64,000 nt of DNA from Lysobacterales bacterium (GTDB lineage Bacteria; Pseudomonadota; Gammaproteobacteria; Xanthomonadales; Rhodanobacteraceae), in contig QUBV01000006.1 in the NCBI GenBank assembly GCA_014338185.1, forward strand, positions 16,490 through 80,489. Reading direction: 5' to 3'. Within the stretch, counting starts at the first letter, position 1, and every line of letters begins with the position of its first letter. The notes under the pieces were generated by a model. The model made no database searches, was not told the origin of the DNA, and saw only the letters and a list, made by a program, of their open reading frames with translations. Positions 29,858 to 38,837 of this stretch are shown here, piece after piece. A program made the position numbers and the translations under genes.

Positions 29858-31145
29858 GCTGCTGTGGCAGAAGGCGGGCGTCCGCACCGACGAGCGCATC
29901 ATGCGCTTCCTCGCCGGCGACGATGTGCTGCTGGATCGCGAGTTCTTCCTGCACGACATCGCTGCGAGCAAGGCCCATGTCGAGGGCCTGGCCCGGATCG
30001 GCATCGTGGCGGCGGCCGAGTGCGCGGCGTTGCTGGCCGAGCTCGACCTGCTGGCCGAGGATTTCCGCGCCGGCCGCTTCGTGCTCGACGCGCGCCACGA
30101 GGATGGCCACTCGGCGATCGAGGCGCGTCTGACCGAGCGGCTCGGCGATGCCGGGCGCAAGGTCCACACCGGGCGCAGCCGCAACGACCAGGTGCTGGTG
30201 GCGACGCGCCTGTGGCTCAAGCAGCGGCTGGCCGAACTCGCCGCGTGCTGCCATGCCGCGGCCGGTGTCTGCCTGGACCGCGCCGGAGGTGAGGCCTTGC
30301 CGATGCCCGGCTACACCCACCTGCAGCGCGCGGTGGTGTCGTCCACCGCGCTGTGGTTTGCGGGCTTCGCCGAGGCCTTCATCGACGATGCCGTGCGCGC
30401 GCGCGATACGCTGACCTGGATCGACGCCAATCCGCTGGGCACCGCGGCCGGCTACGGCGTGAACCTTGCGCTCGATCGCGACCACACCACCGCGGCGCTC
30501 GGCTTCACGCGCCTGCAGCTCAATCCGGTGTATGCGCAGCTCTCGCGCGGCAAGTTCGAGATCGCCGCCCTCGACGCGCTGGGCGCGGCCTTGCTCGACC
30601 TGCGCCGCCTGGCCTGGGACCTGTCGCTGTTCACCACCGCCGAGTACGCGTTCGTGAGCCTGCCCGCGCAGTACACCACGGGCAGCTCGATCATGCCCAA
30701 CAAGCGCAATCCCGACGTGGTCGAACTCATGCGCGCGAGCTACGCGAGCGTGGCCGCGGCGCGCTGCGAGATCGAGCAGTTGCTGTCGCTGCCCTCGGGA
30801 TACCAGCGTGACCTGCAGTTCAGCAAGGGCGCGATCGTGCACGGGTTCGGGCGTGGGCTGGCTGCGCTCGAATTGTTGCCCGACCTGCTGGCACGGCTGC
30901 AGTGGAACGAGGCGGCGATGCGCGCGGCGATCGAGCCGTCGATGCACGCGACCGACGTGGCGATCGAGCAGGCCGTCGCGGGCGTGCCGTTTCGCGAGGC
31001 CTACCGCGCCGCGGCCGCCACCGCCGCCAGCGCCGGGGCCGGGCGCACGCCGGAGGCGAGCCTCGCCGCGCGGGTGTCGCCGGGCGCCGCGGCGAACCTG
31101 TGCCTGCCCGAATTGCGCGAACGCTGGCGCCGTCTGGCACCGTGA
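29850..31145 (+). CDS. argH: argininosuccinate lyase
   Basis: 431 residues, slightly shorter than E. coli ArgH. The fumarase/lyase signature [12 protein letters not shown] is near 284-295; [10 protein letters not shown] near 107-116 and PGYTHLQRA near 151-159 are substrate-binding motifs. It splits argininosuccinate into arginine and fumarate, the final step. Last gene of the overlapping arg series; no terminator is visible directly after it. Confidence 0.95.
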
Positions 31146-31188
31146 GCCCGCTCGCTGCGGATCGGCGCTCGGCTATGCTGGCGCCGAC

Positions 31189-32196
31189 ATGCCGTCCGCG
31201 CCAGCGATACCCATGACCCTGCCGTCGATCCACTTTGCCGCGGGCGATCGCGTGCTGGTGGCGGCGCCACATCCAGACGACGAAACCCTCGCCTGCGGCG
31301 AGCTCATCCAGTTCGCGCTCGACTGCGGTGCGCGGGTGCGCGTGCTGCTGGCCAGTGACGGCGACAACAACCCCTGGCCGCAGCGCTGGCTGGAGCGGCG
31401 GGTGTGGATCGGCGCGGCCGCGCGTGCGCGCTGGGGTGCGCGCCGCCGCGGCGAGGCACTTGCGGCCGCGGCCGTGCTCGGGCTTGAGGCTGCGCAGGTG
31501 CGCTGCCTGGGTTGGCCTGACCAGGGCCTGACCGCGAGCCTCATGGCCGGCGATGAGGGCGTGGCCGTGCTCGCCGATGAACTCGATGGGTTCGCGCCCA
31601 GCCATCTGGTGATGCCCGCGCTGGACGACCGCCACCCCGACCATGGCGCGCTGCATGTCGCGCTTGAGCTCGCGCTGCTGCGCAGCGGACTCGCCTGTCG
31701 CCGGATCTGTTACCGGGTGCATGGTGGCGCGGTGGCGGGAGAGCTGGCGGTGCCGCCCGCCGCCGCGCGCCAGCAGCGCAAGCGGGCCGCGCTGGCCTGC
31801 CATCGCAGCCAGCTCGCGCTCAGCCGCGGGCGGCTGCTCGCATTGGCGCAGCGACCGGAGTGGTTTACCCAAGGCGATGAGCCTGGCGCAGGGCGGGGAC
31901 CGGCGTTGCCGCTGGTGTTCCGCATCGGCGCCCTGCCGGCGCTGCATGCGCGGCATGAACTGCTCGTGGTGCTCGCGACCGCGGAGGGGACCGTGCGGGC
32001 GCGCCTGCCACTGGCATGGTTCGGCCAGCGCGTGGCCGGCACTGCGCAGCTGGACCTGCAATGCGACGGCGACACGCTGCGGCTGACGCCGGCCGCGACG
32101 CTGCCGGCAATCCGTGCCGGCTGGGCCAAACTGCACCGGCGCGAGCCGCGCTGGGTGGTATTCGACCGGCATTGCTGGCAGCGCGCGCGGAGCTGA
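31189..32196 (+). CDS. PIG-L (LmbE-like) deacetylase family protein
   Basis: 335 residues. The zinc motif AAPHPDDET is near 23-31 and DRHPDHGAL follows near 147; both are needed for the PIG-L/LmbE fold that removes N-acetyl groups from sugars or related compounds. The last 100 residues do not belong to this domain and are unassigned. TATGCT at 31174-31179 lies so close to the ATG at 31189 that the message could be leaderless; an in-frame ATG at 31213 is the alternative start. It lies 43 bases after argH. The substrate is unknown. Confidence 0.75.
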   Translation: MPSAPAIPMTLPSIHFAAGDRVLVAAPHPDDETLACGELIQFALDCGARVRVLLASDGDNNPWPQRWLERRVWIGAAARARWGARRRGEALAAAAVLGLEAAQVRCLGWPDQGLTASLMAGDEGVAVLADELDGFAPSHLVMPALDDRHPDHGALHVALELALLRSGLACRRICYRVHGGAVAGELAVPPAAARQQRKRAALACHRSQLALSRGRLLALAQRPEWFTQGDEPGAGRGPALPLVFRIGALPALHARHELLVVLATAEGTVRARLPLAWFGQRVAGTAQLDLQCDGDTLRLTPAATLPAIRAGWAKLHRREPRWVVFDRHCWQRARS

Positions 32197-32266
32197 TGCC
32201 ACTGCCGGTGGCGTGCTGGCCGGCGCCGGAGCAGCTGGGGCGTGCGCGCTCTCCGCACCGGGTATG

Positions 32267-32291
32267 GTTGTAAACATTCTGCAATTACAAC
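32267..32291. promoter_or_regulatory. inverted repeat in an AT-rich island, possible operator
   Basis: GTTGTAA (32267-32273) and TTACAAC (32285-32291) form a perfect 7-bp inverted repeat around 11 bases. It starts an AT-rich stretch to about 32345 that stands out from the GC-rich surroundings. A dimeric regulator site is plausible. Confidence 0.45.
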
Positions 32292-32308
32292 GGGTTACAT
32301 ATTGTGTT

Positions 32309-32336
32309 TTGCCTTGTTTGTTGGATCACATAACAA
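32309..32336 (+). promoter_or_regulatory. possible promoter of the 119-residue orphan gene
   Basis: TTGCCT at 32309-32314 and TAACAA at 32331-32336 with 16 bases between, inside the AT-rich island. The leader to the ATG at 32458 would be about 115 bases. Confidence 0.35.
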
Positions 32337-32457
32337 TTTTCTTACGCTACCGCCGGTATCCTTGCCGGTTCCGATCCTGCGTCACTCCCCCTTGCGCCCT
32401 GCGCGCCGGCCATTGCGCCGGGTCGGTCGTCTGTCACTGCAAGCAAGCGAGGTTGAG

Positions 32458-32817
32458 ATGACCTACGACATCGGCATCGGCCGTTGCATGGAACTGGGCG
32501 ACGACACGGTCGTCGTGCGACTGGAAAGCGTGATGGTGCAACGGCTGTCGCCCGGCTATCCGTGGCAGCGTCCCGGCACCACCACCTTGCGCCTCAAGCG
32601 CGACCTGTGCAGCACCACGCGTCCGCCGCAACCCGACCAGGAAGTGTTCATCGACCGTGCCGCGCTGTCGCGCAAATCGATGGGCGCGCTCGACCTGGCC
32701 GGCAATGGCAAGACCATCTCGGTCGACCTGCGCGCCTTGCTCGACAACCTCAATCCGCAGCCGTCGGCCGGACCGCAGCCCAAGGGTTCGGGCGCACGCA
32801 GGAGCGTGGCGCGCTGA
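32458..32817 (+). CDS. hypothetical protein
   Basis: 119 residues, not recognised. There is no signal peptide or membrane helix. The first 90 residues look like a compact beta-containing domain (VVVRLESVMVQRL, TTLRLKRDLC); the last 25 are Pro/Gly/Ser/Arg-rich and probably disordered. One Cys at position 10 and one near 51. The ATG at 32458 is preceded by a weak GAGGTTGAG ribosome binding site. It stands alone between PIG-L and a convergent transporter, with its own AT-rich upstream region, which suggests separate regulation. Confidence 0.6.
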   Translation: MTYDIGIGRCMELGDDTVVVRLESVMVQRLSPGYPWQRPGTTTLRLKRDLCSTTRPPQPDQEVFIDRAALSRKSMGALDLAGNGKTISVDLRALLDNLNPQPSAGPQPKGSGARRSVAR

Positions 32818-32894
32818 GCGGCGCAGATGCACCGTCTGGATACCGGGAGGCATTCCGGATCAGCTGGTTGTGGAGTTTTGTGCAAGTGATCTGT

Positions 32895-32945
32895 CGCCGT
32901 GCGGCCCATGCACGGCGGCGGATCCGGACCGACCGGTCGGTCCGG
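32895..32945. repeat. two adjacent palindromes in a convergent intergenic region
   Basis: CGCCGTGC (32895-32902) / GCACGGCG (32910-32917) is a hairpin with a 7-base loop. At 32924-32945 a perfect 22-bp palindrome, CCGGACCGACC/GGTCGGTCCGG, follows. Neither has a T-tract. They lie between convergent genes, so a bidirectional transcription stop or a protein-binding site is possible. Confidence 0.55.
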
Positions 32946-32961
32946 CGCCAGGCACCCGCAT

Positions 32962-33924
32962 TCAGTCCACGAGTTGCTTGGCTTCGGACGGACCCACGAT
33001 CTGCGCATGCCGCACCCGGCCGCGCGCCTCCAGCAGCGGATGCAGGAACACCACGCCGAGGATCAGCGCCGCGCCGAGGTAGAACGTCGGCGTGAGCTCG
33101 TGCTGCTCACCCAGCAGCAGGGCGGCGAGCACGATCGCATACACCGGTTCGAGGTTGGTGGCCAGTTGCGCGGCGAACGCACTCATGTGGCGCAGCGCCA
33201 CCAGCGACAGCGTGAACGGCAGCAGGGTGCAGGCCAGCGCCAGCGCGAGCACGAGCAGCGCATCGCGTGCGTCGGGCAGGATGAAGACCTCGCTCGCGAG
33301 CGGCGCGAACAGCCACGGCAACAGCGGCGCGATCGCGGTCACGGTCAGCGTGCCCGCGCCCAGTTCCAGCGCGGTCACCGCAAACGCATCGCCCTGTTCC
33401 ACCAGACGCTTGTTGAGCGAACCGAACAGCGCGACCAGCACCGCCGACAGCGTGCCCACGGCCAGTCCGAGCAGCATCGCCGGCGGCAGTCCGCCCACCA
33501 CGAGCGCGACGCCGGGCAGGGTCGCCACCCCGAGCGCGAGTTCACGCCAGGAGAACCGGCGTCGCGCGAGCCACGGTTCCAGCAGCGCGGTCATCGGCGT
33601 GGCCAGCGCAATGCAGGTCGCGCCGACCGATGCGTTGGCAAGCTTGATCGAGCCGTAGAAGGTGAGCCAGTGCAGCGCCACCAGCACCCCGATGCCCGCG
33701 TAGGCGAGCACGAGCCGCGGCGGGATCGCGCGCAGCCCGCGCCAGGTGCGCGGCACCAGCGCCAGCGCGACCACCACGATGAGCATGCGCCACCACACCA
33801 GCGGCAGAGCGGCCAGCGAAATGAGCTTGCCGAGGATCGCGGTGAAGCCCCACAGCAGGACGCAGAAATGGATTTGCCACTGCGCCTTGGCAGCGGGCGA
33901 CAGGGTGCTCACGAATCGGGACAA
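32962..33924 (-). CDS. EamA/DMT-family transporter
   Basis: 320 residues with about ten hydrophobic helices in two EamA repeats (roughly 15-140 and 150-295). WGFTAILGKLI near 25 and the SVGATCIALATPM segment near 118 are typical of drug/metabolite transporters. It is an inner membrane exporter or importer of unknown substrate. It starts 47 bases from and divergent to the pabC-like gene, and converges with the orphan gene. Confidence 0.85.
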   Translation of the reverse strand: MSRFVSTLSPAAKAQWQIHFCVLLWGFTAILGKLISLAALPLVWWRMLIVVVALALVPRTWRGLRAIPPRLVLAYAGIGVLVALHWLTFYGSIKLANASVGATCIALATPMTALLEPWLARRRFSWRELALGVATLPGVALVVGGLPPAMLLGLAVGTLSAVLVALFGSLNKRLVEQGDAFAVTALELGAGTLTVTAIAPLLPWLFAPLASEVFILPDARDALLVLALALACTLLPFTLSLVALRHMSAFAAQLATNLEPVYAIVLAALLLGEQHELTPTFYLGAALILGVVFLHPLLEARGRVRHAQIVGPSEAKQLVD

Positions 33925-33971
33925 TACAGGCGGTGCGGGTTGCGCATCCTAGCGCAGGGAGGGCCGGGCCG

Positions 33972-34769
33972 ATGACAGCGCTGCGCATGTGGTTCAACGG
34001 CCGGCCAGCCACGCTCGATGACGTCGGCGCGCTGCTCAGCACCCCGTATGGCCACTTCACCTCGATGCAGGCGCGTGGCGGGCGTGTGCAGGGTCTGCAG
34101 CGGCACCTGGCGCGCCTGCAGCAGGCCACGCGCGCGCTGTTCGCGAGCGATCTGGATCTGGACGCTGCGCGTGGCTGGCTGCGCGATGCACTCGGCGATG
34201 CGGACGCATCGGTGCGCATGAGCGTGTACTCGCGCGCGTTCGATCGCGAGCGGCCGCTGCAGCCGGCGGCCGCCGACCTGCTGCTCGTGCTGGGCCCGCC
34301 GCGCCGCGTCGACGCCGCGCCGGTGCGCGTGTGCAGTGTGCAGGGCGAGCGCGCCGCGCCGCAGCTCAAGCACCTGGGCAGCTTCGGCCTGTGGTACCAG
34401 CGACGGCTCGCCCAACAGCGTGGCTATGACGATGCGCTGCTGGTCACTGCCGACGGCGAGGTGGCCGAGGGAACGATCTGGAACGTCGGCTTTGTCGACG
34501 CCGACGGCATCGTCTGGCCGACGGCTCCCGCGCTCGATGGCATCTCGATGCAACTGCTCAAGGCCGGGCTCGCCGAACTGGGCGTGGCGCAGACGGTGCG
34601 GCGGGTGGACCTGGCGGAGGTCGAGCGCTTCCGCGGTGCATTTTTCACCAACAGCACCTGTGCGGCGCTGCCGCTGGCCGCGATCGACGCGGTGACCTAC
34701 ACGCCCGGCCCGGCGACCCCGACGCTGCTGGCACGGGCGCTGGCGACCCAGCCGTGGGAGGCCCCCTGA
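33972..34769 (+). CDS. pabC: class IV aminotransferase, aminodeoxychorismate lyase-like
   Basis: 265 residues of the fold-type IV PLP enzymes. The Lys in QLKHLGSFG near 137 is the likely Schiff-base residue, and AEGTIWNVGFVD near 168 is the family Glu/Asn motif. Candidates are aminodeoxychorismate lyase (PabC) and D-amino acid or branched-chain aminotransferases. The presence of pabB in the window and the size favour PabC, but it is not next to pabB. The start at 33972 yields MTALRMWFNG, the expected N-terminus. Confidence 0.7.
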   Translation: MTALRMWFNGRPATLDDVGALLSTPYGHFTSMQARGGRVQGLQRHLARLQQATRALFASDLDLDAARGWLRDALGDADASVRMSVYSRAFDRERPLQPAAADLLLVLGPPRRVDAAPVRVCSVQGERAAPQLKHLGSFGLWYQRRLAQQRGYDDALLVTADGEVAEGTIWNVGFVDADGIVWPTAPALDGISMQLLKAGLAELGVAQTVRRVDLAEVERFRGAFFTNSTCAALPLAAIDAVTYTPGPATPTLLARALATQPWEAP

Positions 34770-34855
34770 ACGGCCACGCCCCCGCGGCGCGTGCAAGCGT
34801 GATGCAGTTCCGCGTTGGCGCGTGGCGCCGGTCCGCATCCATGGCCAAAACCTGC

Positions 34856-34864
34856 TGCTAGACT
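34856..34864 (+). promoter_or_regulatory. extended -10 promoter of the CsgG-domain gene
   Basis: TGCTAGACT reads as an extended -10 (TGn plus TAGACT). The leader to the ATG at 34978 would be about 107 bases. No convincing -35. Confidence 0.35.
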
Positions 34865-34977
34865 TCCGCCCGTTGCGCTGGCGGAACCGTGCCGCGTCAG
34901 CCAATCCCGCGCAGCCCCGGGGTCGTGGCGGCCGCAATGAACCAGTGTCAGCCTTGAGTCCATTTGGGAGAGAACCA

Positions 34978-35688
34978 ATGAAGAAGTCGTTGCTCGCCAT
35001 CGCCGTCACCATCAGCGGCCTGGTGGCCAGTGCCAGTGCATTTGCCGAGAAGCCCGCGATCGGCGTGGCCGAGTTCAAGAACGAGTCGGCGGCCGGCTGG
35101 TGGCGCGGCGGCGTGGGCTGGGAGTTGTCGGGCATGCTGTCCAACGAACTGGCCAGCAGCGGCCACTTCCGCGTGGTCGAGCGCAACAAGCTCGAGAAGG
35201 TGCTCGAGGAGCAGAACCTCGCGGCCTCGGGCCGCGTGCGCGCGGGCACGGGTGCCAAGATGGGACAGGTCACCGGCGCCGACTATCTCGTGTTCGGCAC
35301 CGTCACCGATTACGAAGAGAACACCGCGAGTACGGGCGGCGGGATCAGCTTCAAGGGCATCTCGCTTGGCGGCAAGAAGAGCCAGGCCTACGTGCGCGTG
35401 GACGTGCGCGTGGTCAACGCGACCACCGGCGACATCGAGTTCTCGCGCGCGATCGAAGGGCGCAGCTCCGGCGGCGGCATCAGCGTGGGCGTGTATCGCG
35501 GTGGTTTCGGCGGCGCGCTCGGCCATGAGGAGAACACGCCGGCCGGCAAGGCGATCGGCGCGGCGCTGGTCGAGATCAGCGAATACCTCGACTGCGTGAT
35601 GGTGGTGCGCGGCAGCTGCGAGGCGGAGTACAACGCCAAGGAGCAGAAGCGTCGCGCCGGCACCAAGAAGGCGCTCAAGCTCGACTGA
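34978..35688 (+). CDS. CsgG-domain secreted protein
   Basis: 236 residues. A clear signal peptide (MKKSLLAIAV...SASAFA, cleavage after about 22) is followed by a CsgG-like domain: IGVAEFKNES, ELASSGHFRVVERNKLEKVL, and GADYLVFGTVTDYE. Unlike CsgG itself there is no lipobox Cys, so it is predicted to be periplasmic rather than lipid-anchored. Two Cys near 209 and 217 may form a disulfide. CsgG-domain proteins range from curli secretion pores to LpoB-like regulators; no curli genes are adjacent. The GGGAGAGAAC ribosome binding site is good. Confidence 0.85.
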   Translation: MKKSLLAIAVTISGLVASASAFAEKPAIGVAEFKNESAAGWWRGGVGWELSGMLSNELASSGHFRVVERNKLEKVLEEQNLAASGRVRAGTGAKMGQVTGADYLVFGTVTDYEENTASTGGGISFKGISLGGKKSQAYVRVDVRVVNATTGDIEFSRAIEGRSSGGGISVGVYRGGFGGALGHEENTPAGKAIGAALVEISEYLDCVMVVRGSCEAEYNAKEQKRRAGTKKALKLD

Positions 35689-35712
35689 GGCGCGATCGCA
35701 CCGGTGGACACG

Positions 35713-35740
35713 AACGGCGGCGGGGCAACCTGCCGCCGTT
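35713..35740. terminator. bidirectional terminator between the CsgG-domain gene and rluB
   Basis: AACGGCGGC (35713-35721) / GCCGCCGTT (35732-35740) with a 10-base loop, between convergent genes. The T-tract is short. Confidence 0.6.
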
Positions 35741-35767
35741 TGCTTGTGGCTCGGGTGTGGTGACGGC

Positions 35768-37204
35768 TCAGCGCGGCCGCGGGCCGCGACCGCGCTTGCG
35801 GCGACCCGGACCCGGCGCGGGAGCGCGGTTGCCGATGTTGTCGTCGCGCCAGGAGTTGCCGGGCGCGCCGTGCACGTTGCCGTGTACGTTGCCACTGCGC
35901 GCTGGCGGCTTGCCCGGCGCGCGGTTGCCGCCACGCTCATCGCGCTGGCGTGGCTGGAACTGGCCGGCCTGGAAGGTCACTTCGGCACCGGGCCGCACGC
36001 CACGGCGTTTGCGCCCCGGCTGGCCCGCCGAATCGGGAAACCAGCTGCGCAACACCGCCGGACTGAGCCCGGGTTCGGCTGCCATGATGCCCTGCTGCGG
36101 CTTGCGCTGGCGTCCCTGGCGCTGGCCCTGGCCCGGCGCCGCCCGGTCCTGCCATGGGGTTTGTGCGCGCGCGCCGCGTTGCGCGCCGCCCTTGCCGGGC
36201 TTGCCCGCGCTGCGGCGTTTGCGCGACTTGTCGGGTATGCCACGCCAGCCATCGTCGCGGCCGCGGTCGAAGGCGGCGAACTCGCGGGCCTCCTCGTGGC
36301 GGGCGCCGGTCCATGCCTGTTGCGTGCTCGCCGCGGGCCGGAATTCGGTAGGAGCAGCGCGGCGCTGGCCGATCAGTGGCGCCAGCGTGAGCCGTGGTTC
36401 GGCCTTGGCGATGCCGCTGCGTTCGCGCAGCTGCGCGACCTGTGCCGCGTCGAGCGGGGTGGACTGGCCACGCAGCAGTCCGCGCGGCAGTTCCACCGCG
36501 CCGTAGCGGATGCGCTTGAGGCGCGAGACCATGAGCCCCTGCGATTCCCACATGCGCCGCACTTCGCGGTTGCGCCCCTCGCGGATGACCACGCGGAACC
36601 AGGAATGGCTGTTGCCGCGGCTGATCACGCCGATCTCGTCGAAATGGGCCGGGCCGTCCTCCAGTTCCACGCCGCTGCGCAGGCGCTCGATCACGCTGTC
36701 GGGCACCTCGCCATGCACGCGGCAGATGTACTCGCGCTCGATGCCCGAGCTCGGGTGCATCAGTGCATTGGCCAGCTCGCCATCGGTGGTGAGCAGCAGC
36801 AGCCCGGTGGTATTGATGTCGAGCCGGCCGACCGCGATCCAGCGCGCGCCCTTGATCTGCGGCAGCTGCTCGAACACGGTGGGGCGCCCCTCGGGGTCCT
36901 CGCGCGTGGCCACCACGCCGTCGGGCTTGTTGTAGATGAGCACCTGCGCGTGCTCGGCGTTGTCGGCCACCACCACGAAGCGCTTGCCGTCCATCTCGAC
37001 CCGGTCGCCGCTGTGCACGCTCTGGCCGATACTCGCGACGGTGCCGTTGAGCAGCACGGCGCCCGCCTCGATGCGGGTTTCCAGCATGCGGCGCGAGCCG
37101 AGCCCGGCATTGGCGAGCACCTTGTGTAGGCGTTCCTCGACCGCGGGCGCGGTGCCGGCGTCGCTGTGCTTGAGCTTGAGTATGGTGCGCGGTGGCGTGG
37201 TCAT
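35768..37204 (-). CDS. rluB: 23S rRNA pseudouridine(2605) synthase RluB with long basic tail
   Basis: 478 residues against about 290 in E. coli. An S4 domain (ERLHKVLANAGLGSRRMLE, near 24) is followed by the RsuA-family catalytic domain with the Asp in GRLDINTTGLLLLT near 127-140 and the C-terminal motif RYGAVELPRGL. It modifies U2605 of 23S rRNA. The last 180 residues are Arg/Gly/Gln/Pro-rich, of low complexity, and likely disordered and RNA-binding. The ATG at 37204 overlaps the scpB stop by 4 bases, the usual scpA-scpB-rluB order. Confidence 0.92.
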   Translation of the reverse strand: MTTPPRTILKLKHSDAGTAPAVEERLHKVLANAGLGSRRMLETRIEAGAVLLNGTVASIGQSVHSGDRVEMDGKRFVVVADNAEHAQVLIYNKPDGVVATREDPEGRPTVFEQLPQIKGARWIAVGRLDINTTGLLLLTTDGELANALMHPSSGIEREYICRVHGEVPDSVIERLRSGVELEDGPAHFDEIGVISRGNSHSWFRVVIREGRNREVRRMWESQGLMVSRLKRIRYGAVELPRGLLRGQSTPLDAAQVAQLRERSGIAKAEPRLTLAPLIGQRRAAPTEFRPAASTQQAWTGARHEEAREFAAFDRGRDDGWRGIPDKSRKRRSAGKPGKGGAQRGARAQTPWQDRAAPGQGQRQGRQRKPQQGIMAAEPGLSPAVLRSWFPDSAGQPGRKRRGVRPGAEVTFQAGQFQPRQRDERGGNRAPGKPPARSGNVHGNVHGAPGNSWRDDNIGNRAPAPGPGRRKRGRGPRPR

Positions 37205-37923
37205 GGCTCGGTTTCCGGGGTGCGCGGCAGATGGGCGGCGGCGGGTTCGCCGTCCGCGCCTTGGGGGTGGTCGGCCGTGGTCGCGGCCCCGTCGCGGCCG
37301 TCGTCGCCTGCGGCGACGCCGTCGAGGTCGGCCGCATCGATCGGCGCAGTCGGCATGGGTGCGATGCCGTCGAGCGCGAGCTGGCGTTCGATGTCGTCGA
37401 GATCGTGGATCTCGCCGAGCGTGGGCAGGTCTTCCAGCGACTTGAGCTGGAAGTAGTCCAGGAACTGGCGCGTGGTGCCGAACAGGGCGGGGCGGCCGGG
37501 CAGATCGCGGTGGCCGACCACGCGCACCCACTCGCGCTCCTCCAGCGTGCGCACGATGTGGGTCGACACCGCCACGCCGCGAACCGCTTCGATCTCGGCG
37601 CGCGTGATCGGCTGGCGATAGGCGATGAGCGCGAGTGTCTCCAGCAGCGCGCGCGAGTAGCGCGAGGGCTTTTCGGCCCACAGCCGGCTGACGAAGGCAT
37701 GTTCCTCGCGCCGCACCTGGTAACGGAATCCCGAGGCCACCTCGACCAGTTCCACGCCGCGGCCGGTGCAGTCCTGCTGCAGTTCCTGCAGCGCGAGCGC
37801 GAGCTGCTCGGGCGGCGGCATGTCGAACTCGTCGAACAAGCCGGCCAGTTGCGGGATCGTCAACGGATGTGCCGCGGCCAGCAGGGCCGCTTCGACGATG
37901 CGTTTGAGTTGGGCGGTTTCCAT
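37201..37923 (-). CDS. scpB: segregation and condensation protein B
   Basis: 240 residues. Winged-helix segments around KRIVEAALLAAAHPLTIPQL and LALIAYRQPITRAEIEAVRGV are diagnostic of ScpB. The C-terminal 50 residues are acidic and probably disordered. ScpB dimers bind ScpA and regulate the SMC ring. It follows scpA by 50 bases. Confidence 0.93.
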   Translation of the reverse strand: METAQLKRIVEAALLAAAHPLTIPQLAGLFDEFDMPPPEQLALALQELQQDCTGRGVELVEVASGFRYQVRREEHAFVSRLWAEKPSRYSRALLETLALIAYRQPITRAEIEAVRGVAVSTHIVRTLEEREWVRVVGHRDLPGRPALFGTTRQFLDYFQLKSLEDLPTLGEIHDLDDIERQLALDGIAPMPTAPIDAADLDGVAAGDDGRDGAATTADHPQGADGEPAAAHLPRTPETEP

Positions 37924-37973
37924 CCGGATGATCGGTTGCGGGCGGGGTGGGGTTGGGACGGGGCGAGCGGTGC

Positions 37974-38837
37974 TCAGGCCGCGTCGGGGTTGGCCAGGGC
38001 CAGTGACTTGAGGTAGATCGGCGCGAGCGCGACTTCCTGCACGATCTCGATGAGCTGTTCCTTGGCCAGTTCGAGCATCGCGAGGAACGTCACCACCACG
38101 CCCAACCGGCCCTCGCGCAGGTCGAACAGGCTCTCGAAGCGGTGGAAGCTGCCGTCACCCAGGGTCGCGAGCATGTCGCTCATGCGGCTGCGCACGTTGA
38201 GCGTCTCGCGCTGGATCGCGTGATGGCCATGCAGCTCGGCGCGCCGCATCACGTCGCGAAACGCCAGCAGCAGTTCGCGCAGGTCGACCGGCGGCGGCAG
38301 GCGCACCACGTTGCGCTCGTCGCTGATGACGTGGGCGAGGGCAAAATCGCGCTCCTGCCGCGGCAATGCGTCGATGTCCTCGGCGGCCTGCTTGAAGCGT
38401 TCGTATTCCTGCAGGCGGCGCACCAGTTCGGCGCGCGGATCGGCTTCGCCGCCTTCCTCGGCCGGTGGCCGCGGCAGCAGCAGGCGCGACTTGATCTCGG
38501 CGAGGATCGCGGCCATCACCAGGTACTCGGCCGCGAGTTCGAGCTTCATCTCGCGCATCATCTCGATGTAGTCGACGTACTGCCGCGTGATTTCCGCGAT
38601 CGGGATGTCGAGGATGTCGAGGTTCTGGCGCCGGATCAGGTACAGCAGCAGGTCGAGCGGTCCCTCGAACGCATCGAGGATGACCTCGAGCGCGTCCGGC
38701 GGGATGTACAGGTCCTGCGGAATCTCGAGCACGGGTTGGCCGCGCACCAGCGCCAGCGGGATTTCCTGCTGCTGCGGCGGTGCTGCGAACGGCGAAGCCG
38801 GTTCAGGCGCGTTGGATGGTTGGGCAGTCTGGTTCAT
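37974..38837 (-). CDS. scpA: segregation and condensation protein A
   Basis: 287 residues, the kleisin subunit of bacterial condensin. FEGPLDLLLYLIRRQNLDILDI near 58 is the signature N-terminal helix region that binds the SMC neck; a C-terminal winged helix (VVTFLAMLELAKEQLIEI) binds the SMC head. The first 35 residues are Pro/Gln-rich. SMC itself is encoded nearby on the other strand at 39892. Confidence 0.94.
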   Translation of the reverse strand: MNQTAQPSNAPEPASPFAAPPQQQEIPLALVRGQPVLEIPQDLYIPPDALEVILDAFEGPLDLLLYLIRRQNLDILDIPIAEITRQYVDYIEMMREMKLELAAEYLVMAAILAEIKSRLLLPRPPAEEGGEADPRAELVRRLQEYERFKQAAEDIDALPRQERDFALAHVISDERNVVRLPPPVDLRELLLAFRDVMRRAELHGHHAIQRETLNVRSRMSDMLATLGDGSFHRFESLFDLREGRLGVVVTFLAMLELAKEQLIEIVQEVALAPIYLKSLALANPDAA

